From NCBI RefSeq assembly GCF_042662125.1, contig NZ_JBHSXL010000009.1, forward strand, positions 558,001 through 622,000: a stretch of 64,000 bases of DNA. Reading direction: 5' to 3'. Of this stretch, positions 60,464 through 64,000 are shown in pieces. The DNA is from Halopenitus salinus (GTDB taxonomy: Archaea > Halobacteriota > Halobacteria > Halobacteriales > Haloferacaceae). Position 1 is the first letter of the stretch, and every line of letters begins with the position of its first letter. Position numbers and translations under genes: made by a program. Below the pieces are notes generated by a model that saw only the letters and a list, made by a program, of their open reading frames with translations, was not told where the DNA came from and ran no database searches.

Positions 60464-61861
60464 ATGACTGACGGCGAGGACGGGATCCGAGATCGAAACG
60501 GAGACGGTCCGACGGAGACCCACGTCGTCACCGTCTTCTTGCGCCACGACGCCGACGTGCTCCTCCTGTGCCGCAGCGACGAGGTCGGCTCCTACCGTGG
60601 CCGCTGGGGCGCCGTGGCTGGCCACGCCGAGGGCGATCCGGACGCCGCGGCTCGCCGGGAGATCCGCGAGGAGACCGGATTGGATCCGAGCGCCGATGTC
60701 CGGTTCATTCGACGTGGGGACCGCTTCGCGGTCGTCGATGCCGACCTCGACAGGCGGTGGATCGTCCACCCGTTCCTGTTCGCGGCCGGAACCCGCGCGG
60801 TCGAGACCAACTACGAGACGACCGCTCACGAGTGGGTCCAGCCGACGGCGATCCTCGACCGCGAGACCGTGCCGGACCTGTGGCGGTCCTACGATCGCGT
60901 GCGTCCGACCGTCGAGACGGTACGTGACGACCGTGAACACGGGTCCGCGGCGCTCTCGGTGCGCGCGCTCGAGGTCCTTCGTGACGAGGCCGCGATCGCG
61001 GACGATCGGGGAAGCGGGGACGGAACGGCAAACGACGGCGCGGGCGATAGCCAAAACTGGACTGACCTCATTGCGACGGCACGCGCCCTCCGCGACGCGC
61101 GTCCCGCCATGCCGGTCGTCGCGAACCGGGTGAACCGTGTGATGGCCGACGCGAGCGAGCGGAGGACTCCCGCCTCCCTGCTCCGTGCCGCGATCGAGGG
61201 GATCGACCGGGCGCTCGACGCGGACGAGCGGGCGGCCGCCCGCGCCGCGACCCGACTCCCCGACCGCGTGGCGACGCTGTCGCGCTCGGGCACCGTCCTG
61301 TCGGCGATCTCCCGATCCGACCCCAAATTCGTGCTCCTCCCTGAATCACGCCCGGGTCGAGAAGGGGTCACTGCAGTCGAACGGATCGCGGTCGAGATCG
61401 AGACCGACGAGACGGAGATCGACGAGACGGAGATCGACGAGACCGACGCCGGTGTGACGCTCACGACCGACGCCGCGTTCGGGGAGACGTTCGCCGATCG
61501 GGACGTCGAAGCCCTCGTGGTCGGTGCGGACGCGATACTCGCCGACGGTCGAGTCGTAAATAAGGTCGGAACCCGCGGGGCCACGGCGATCGCGGCTGCA
61601 GAAGGGGCGGACCGCTACGTCGTGGCCGCCGCCGACAAGGTCCGGCCGGCCGACTCCGGAGCCGAATTCGACCGGGAGGAGCGCGATCCAACGACCGTCT
61701 ACGACGGCGACGCCGATCTCGAGGTCGTCAATCCGACCTTCGGGGCGACGCCGACGGAGCGGTTCGACGCGGTGATCACGGAGGACGGCACGCTCGATGC
61801 GGCCGGCGTTCGGGAAGTCGCCGCGGCCCACCGCCGGCGTGCCGGTTGGGACGTGAAGTGA
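60464..61861 (+). CDS. NUDIX hydrolase fused to eIF2B-like domain
   Basis: A 465-residue fusion. Residues 18-155 are a NUDIX domain: GHAEGDPDAAARREIREETGL is the Nudix box with spacing one residue off the classical form. After an acidic linker, about 200-465 is an eIF2B alpha/beta/delta-like domain (MPVVANRVNRVM..., GADAILADGRVVNKVGTRGATAIAAAEG), the fold shared with ribose-1,5-bisphosphate isomerase and methylthioribose-1-phosphate isomerase. An ETDETEIDE repeat interrupts it near 305. A link between nucleotide or sugar-phosphate cleanup and the isomerase is inferred. Confidence 0.88.
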   Translation: MTDGEDGIRDRNGDGPTETHVVTVFLRHDADVLLLCRSDEVGSYRGRWGAVAGHAEGDPDAAARREIREETGLDPSADVRFIRRGDRFAVVDADLDRRWIVHPFLFAAGTRAVETNYETTAHEWVQPTAILDRETVPDLWRSYDRVRPTVETVRDDREHGSAALSVRALEVLRDEAAIADDRGSGDGTANDGAGDSQNWTDLIATARALRDARPAMPVVANRVNRVMADASERRTPASLLRAAIEGIDRALDADERAAARAATRLPDRVATLSRSGTVLSAISRSDPKFVLLPESRPGREGVTAVERIAVEIETDETEIDETEIDETDAGVTLTTDAAFGETFADRDVEALVVGADAILADGRVVNKVGTRGATAIAAAEGADRYVVAAADKVRPADSGAEFDREERDPTTVYDGDADLEVVNPTFGATPTERFDAVITEDGTLDAAGVREVAAAHRRRAGWDVK

Positions 61862-61909
61862 ACGGTCCGTCTCGGCGTCGTAGTTCGGATCCGGCCTCCG
61901 CTTTCGACC

Positions 61910-62059
61910 TCACTCCGCGTCGCCGCTGTGAAACAGCGTCAGCTCCTCGGCCTCGTAGATGTTGATCAGCTCGTTGATCAGGTCGTCGTACTCCTCGTCG
62001 TCGACGCGGAGCCCGTCGAGCCGCGCGATCGTCTCCTCGTCGAGGTGGATCTGGGGCAT
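61910..62059 (-). CDS. 49-residue ribbon-helix-helix-like protein (DUF7557-like)
   Basis: A short frame that typical ORF callers miss. MPQIHLDEETIARLDGLRVD has a beta strand followed by a helix, as in CopG/VapB-type ribbon-helix-helix proteins; a second helix DDLINELINIYEAEELTLF follows. It is very close to a small haloarchaeal family I recall as DUF7557. A strong ATG, acidic composition and a position between two genes on opposite strands support it. A DNA-binding or antitoxin-like role is only an inference; no toxin gene is adjacent. Confidence 0.82.
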   Translation of the reverse strand: MPQIHLDEETIARLDGLRVDDEEYDDLINELINIYEAEELTLFHSGDAE

Positions 62060-62102
62060 ACCCGTCCCTTCGCCGGGAGCGGGCATAAGTGATCGGAAAC
62101 GA

Positions 62103-62600
62103 TCAGAATCCGACCAGTCGAGCAGCGGCGGTGAAGACGCCGATCGCGGTCACGACGCCCGCCGCAAGGAGTCCGTAGTTCGCGATCGCGTTGTCCGCAC
62201 GCCACAAGTAAAGCGAGTGGGTCCGACCCGAAAGCGGCCACAGAAACGGCACGCCGGCGGGCGTCATCGCGTCCGCGAGCAGGTGCGCGAGGATGGTAAC
62301 GAACCCGACGACGAACCCGAACGCGCCGAGACCGACCGCGGCGACGACGCCCAGCTGCGAGGCGGCGATCGTCCCCGCCGCCGCCCCCACGCCGCCGGCG
62401 AGGAGGGCGAACGCGAGGCTGTGTGTCGGCCCGCGATGGGGAACGATCGGGAGCCGGTGGTCGACGTCCGGCAGCATCGTGAACCAGCACATCACGGCGC
62501 CGGCGAACACCGCGAGCGTGTCGGCGCCCACGACGAGCAGTCCCGCTCCGATCGGCGCGTAGACGGCGATCGAGACGCCGAGGTGGCCCGTTCGGTACAC
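62103..62600 (-). CDS. DUF457-type membrane-bound metal-dependent hydrolase
   Basis: A 165-residue membrane protein of the YdjM/LexA-regulated DUF457 family. VYRTGHLGVSIAVYAPIGAG is the N-terminus, MLPDVDHRLPIVPHRGPTHSLAF the metal-binding Asp/His segment, and AHLLADAMTPAGVPFLWPLSGRTHSLYLW the second conserved site. A GTG start at 62600 matches the usual (M/V)xRTGHLG start. Function in homologues is unproven. Confidence 0.85.
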   Translation of the reverse strand: MYRTGHLGVSIAVYAPIGAGLLVVGADTLAVFAGAVMCWFTMLPDVDHRLPIVPHRGPTHSLAFALLAGGVGAAAGTIAASQLGVVAAVGLGAFGFVVGFVTILAHLLADAMTPAGVPFLWPLSGRTHSLYLWRADNAIANYGLLAAGVVTAIGVFTAAARLVGF

Positions 62601-62715
62601 GCCTCCCGCTCCGGGTTCGGGAACGAAAAGCGGTCGGGTTTCGACGCCCCGATGGGCGCCGAGACGACCCGGCTCCACAAAGCCTATCCACGGGAGCGCG
62701 ATAGTTCGCGACAGG

Positions 62716-64000
62716 ATGGTTCGTCTCCCCGGTCGCCGCCTCGGTCCCCCACTCGACCGGATCCGAACCGCGGTCCGTCGCCGAGCCGGAATCGACCGGC
62801 GCGCGCTCGCGGCGTTCCGGATCGGGCTCGGGACCGTGATCCTGCTCGACCTGCTGTTGCGGAGCCGGGCGCTTTCGGCGCACTACACGGAGTCGGGAGT
62901 GCTCTCGCGCGAGGCGCTCGCGAGCGCGTATCCGCCCCTCGCGCGCTACTCGCTTCACGTTCACGCCGAATCACTCGCAGGGACTGCCGGCGTTACGGGG
63001 CTGTTCGTGCTGGCGGCGATCGCGGCGGCCGCGCTGCTCGTCGGCTACCGGACACGGATCGCCGCGCTCGTCTCGCTCGCGCTGGCGCTGTCGCTCCAGG
63101 CGCGAAACCCGTTCGTGCTCAACTCCGGCGACCTGCTCCTGTGGCAGCTGCTCCTGTTGTCGATCTTCCTGCCCACCGGGTCGCGATGGTCGGTCGATTC
63201 GCTTCTGGAGCGGACTCGAAGCGGGCGCGGCGGCGAGGGGCCTCACGAGCTCGCGGATGTCGGTGGGGATCGCGATGAAGACGGCGTCGTCGATCGCGAC
63301 AGGGTGGCCGTCGCGTCTCTCGCGACGGCCACCCTCCTCGTTCACGTCACGCTCGTGTACGTCTCGAACGCGATATTCAAACTCCGCGGCGATCACTGGA
63401 TCGCGGGCGAGGGTGCCGCGATCGCCTTCAGCATGGACCAGTTCACGATCCTCCTCGGACCCCGGATCGCCGAGGTGCCACCGCTCCTCGTCGCCATCAA
63501 CTACCTCTGGCTCGGCCTGCTCCTCGCGTCGCCGCTTCTCGTCCTCTCGACCGGGCGCCTTCGGACCCTCCTCGCCGCGGGCATCGCCGGCGGCCACCTC
63601 GGCATGACGGTGACGATGGCGATCGCGATCTTCCCGCTCGTGTCCGTCGTCTCGCTGCTCGTCTTCCTCGGTCCCGGCGTCTGGGACCGGGTCGAGGGAC
63701 TCCTCGATCGCGTCGGGGGGTTCCTCGACCGAGTGGTGGGACCGGCTGGTTCCCGCCTCCCGATTCACCGATCGAAGGCCGGAGGGAACGCATCGAAAGA
63801 ACGAATCGGTGGATCCACGACCGACCCACGACCGTCGACCGGTAGCCGTCTTCTCCGGGCCGTTCCGACGGCCCTCGTCGCCTGCCTGCTCGTCGGGTCG
63901 CTGGCGTGGAACGCGGCCGCACTCGGTTACGTCGACCTCGGGGGCGGCGGGATCGATCCGGCCGAACACGGGTGGGAGATGTTCGCGCCCGATCCTTCGG
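62716..64000 (+). CDS. HTTM-domain membrane protein (3'-truncated)
   Basis: An open frame to the window end, 428 residues visible. It starts MVRLPGRRLGPPLDRIR; helices follow with the HTTM signature region ALAAFRIGLGTVILLDLLLRSRAL, NPFVLNSGDLLLWQLLLLSIFLP and VAINYLWLGLLLASPLLV. The HTTM domain is the transmembrane domain of vitamin K-dependent gamma-carboxylase-type proteins; many prokaryotic copies have no assigned function. A charged loop (about 165-195) and a disordered stretch (about 350-380) are insertions. The gene continues outside the window. Confidence 0.85.
   Translation, partial: MVRLPGRRLGPPLDRIRTAVRRRAGIDRRALAAFRIGLGTVILLDLLLRSRALSAHYTESGVLSREALASAYPPLARYSLHVHAESLAGTAGVTGLFVLAAIAAAALLVGYRTRIAALVSLALALSLQARNPFVLNSGDLLLWQLLLLSIFLPTGSRWSVDSLLERTRSGRGGEGPHELADVGGDRDEDGVVDRDRVAVASLATATLLVHVTLVYVSNAIFKLRGDHWIAGEGAAIAFSMDQFTILLGPRIAEVPPLLVAINYLWLGLLLASPLLVLSTGRLRTLLAAGIAGGHLGMTVTMAIAIFPLVSVVSLLVFLGPGVWDRVEGLLDRVGGFLDRVVGPAGSRLPIHRSKAGGNASKERIGGSTTDPRPSTGSRLLRAVPTALVACLLVGSLAWNAAALGYVDLGGGGIDPAEHGWEMFAPDPS

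Noticed and set aside
61959..63278. A 439-codon plus-strand frame across the DUF457 and HTTM region
   Set aside because: It is antisense to the DUF457 gene and out of frame with the HTTM gene; composition is Arg-rich, unlike haloarchaeal proteins.

Overview
The window is chromosomal DNA from a halophilic archaeon (class Halobacteria). The evidence is high GC, strongly acidic predicted proteins, many GTG starts, and TATA-like boxes about 26 nt upstream of start codons (leaderless transcripts). Lineage markers include an archaeal 7S/SRP RNA, archaeal-type S-adenosylmethionine synthetase, diadenylate cyclase DacZ, a halocyanin-like protein, digeranylgeranyl-lipid reductase-like and CDP-alcohol phosphatidyltransferase genes, and numerous small haloarchaeal families. 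Genus cannot be fixed from the sequence alone; a Halorubrum-like lineage is only a guess. Coding density is high. I saw no insertion sequence, prophage, CRISPR array, rRNA or tRNA.

Layout. 1-8 kb: 3' part of dph2, a LOG-like Rossmann protein, small haloarchaeal proteins, a copper-type pair (Lrp/AsnC-TRASH regulator divergent from an HMA chaperone), a macro-domain protein, a thiolase-fold/DUF35 pair and an Old Yellow Enzyme. 8-16 kb: DpsA, a HEAT-repeat protein, a secreted phospholipase D-like protein, a RecJ-like S1-DHH protein, a JAMM protease overlapping FAD synthase, and a CtaA-CtaB fusion. 17-22 kb: an ABC-2 exporter pair, two coupled PH-domain membrane proteins and small membrane proteins. 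22.3-26 kb: SRP RNA, small proteins, gatCA and an OsmC protein. 26-30 kb: a copper-cluster operon (halocyanin-like lipoprotein, SafE-type membrane protein, CcoI-type P-ATPase). 30-45 kb: lipid and central metabolism (PssA-like, glycerate kinase, aldehyde dehydrogenase, MAT, cysteine synthase, glutamate dehydrogenase, CitE-like lyase/MaoC pair, cytidine deaminase, aminotransferase) plus an MscS channel and an SLC13 permease. 45-54 kb: geranylgeranyl reductase, an AbgA-like amidohydrolase, a histidine kinase, a YchF-like GTPase, and dacZ coupled to a second MscS channel. 54-64 kb: acyltransferase, membrane proteins, a MATE exporter behind a small leader ORF and a palindrome, methylmalonyl-CoA epimerase, a NUDIX-eIF2B fusion, a 49-residue ribbon-helix-helix-like protein, a DUF457 membrane hydrolase, and a truncated HTTM protein.

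Most of this is core haloarchaeal genome. The most unusual local structures are: a serial triplication of a translation-start module upstream of the MaoC gene, with ATGA-linked mini-ORFs; a leader ORF/palindrome upstream of the MATE gene; parallel loss of the expected cysteines in a thiolase/DUF35 pair; and several short tandem repeats confined to intergenic gaps or acidic protein tails.
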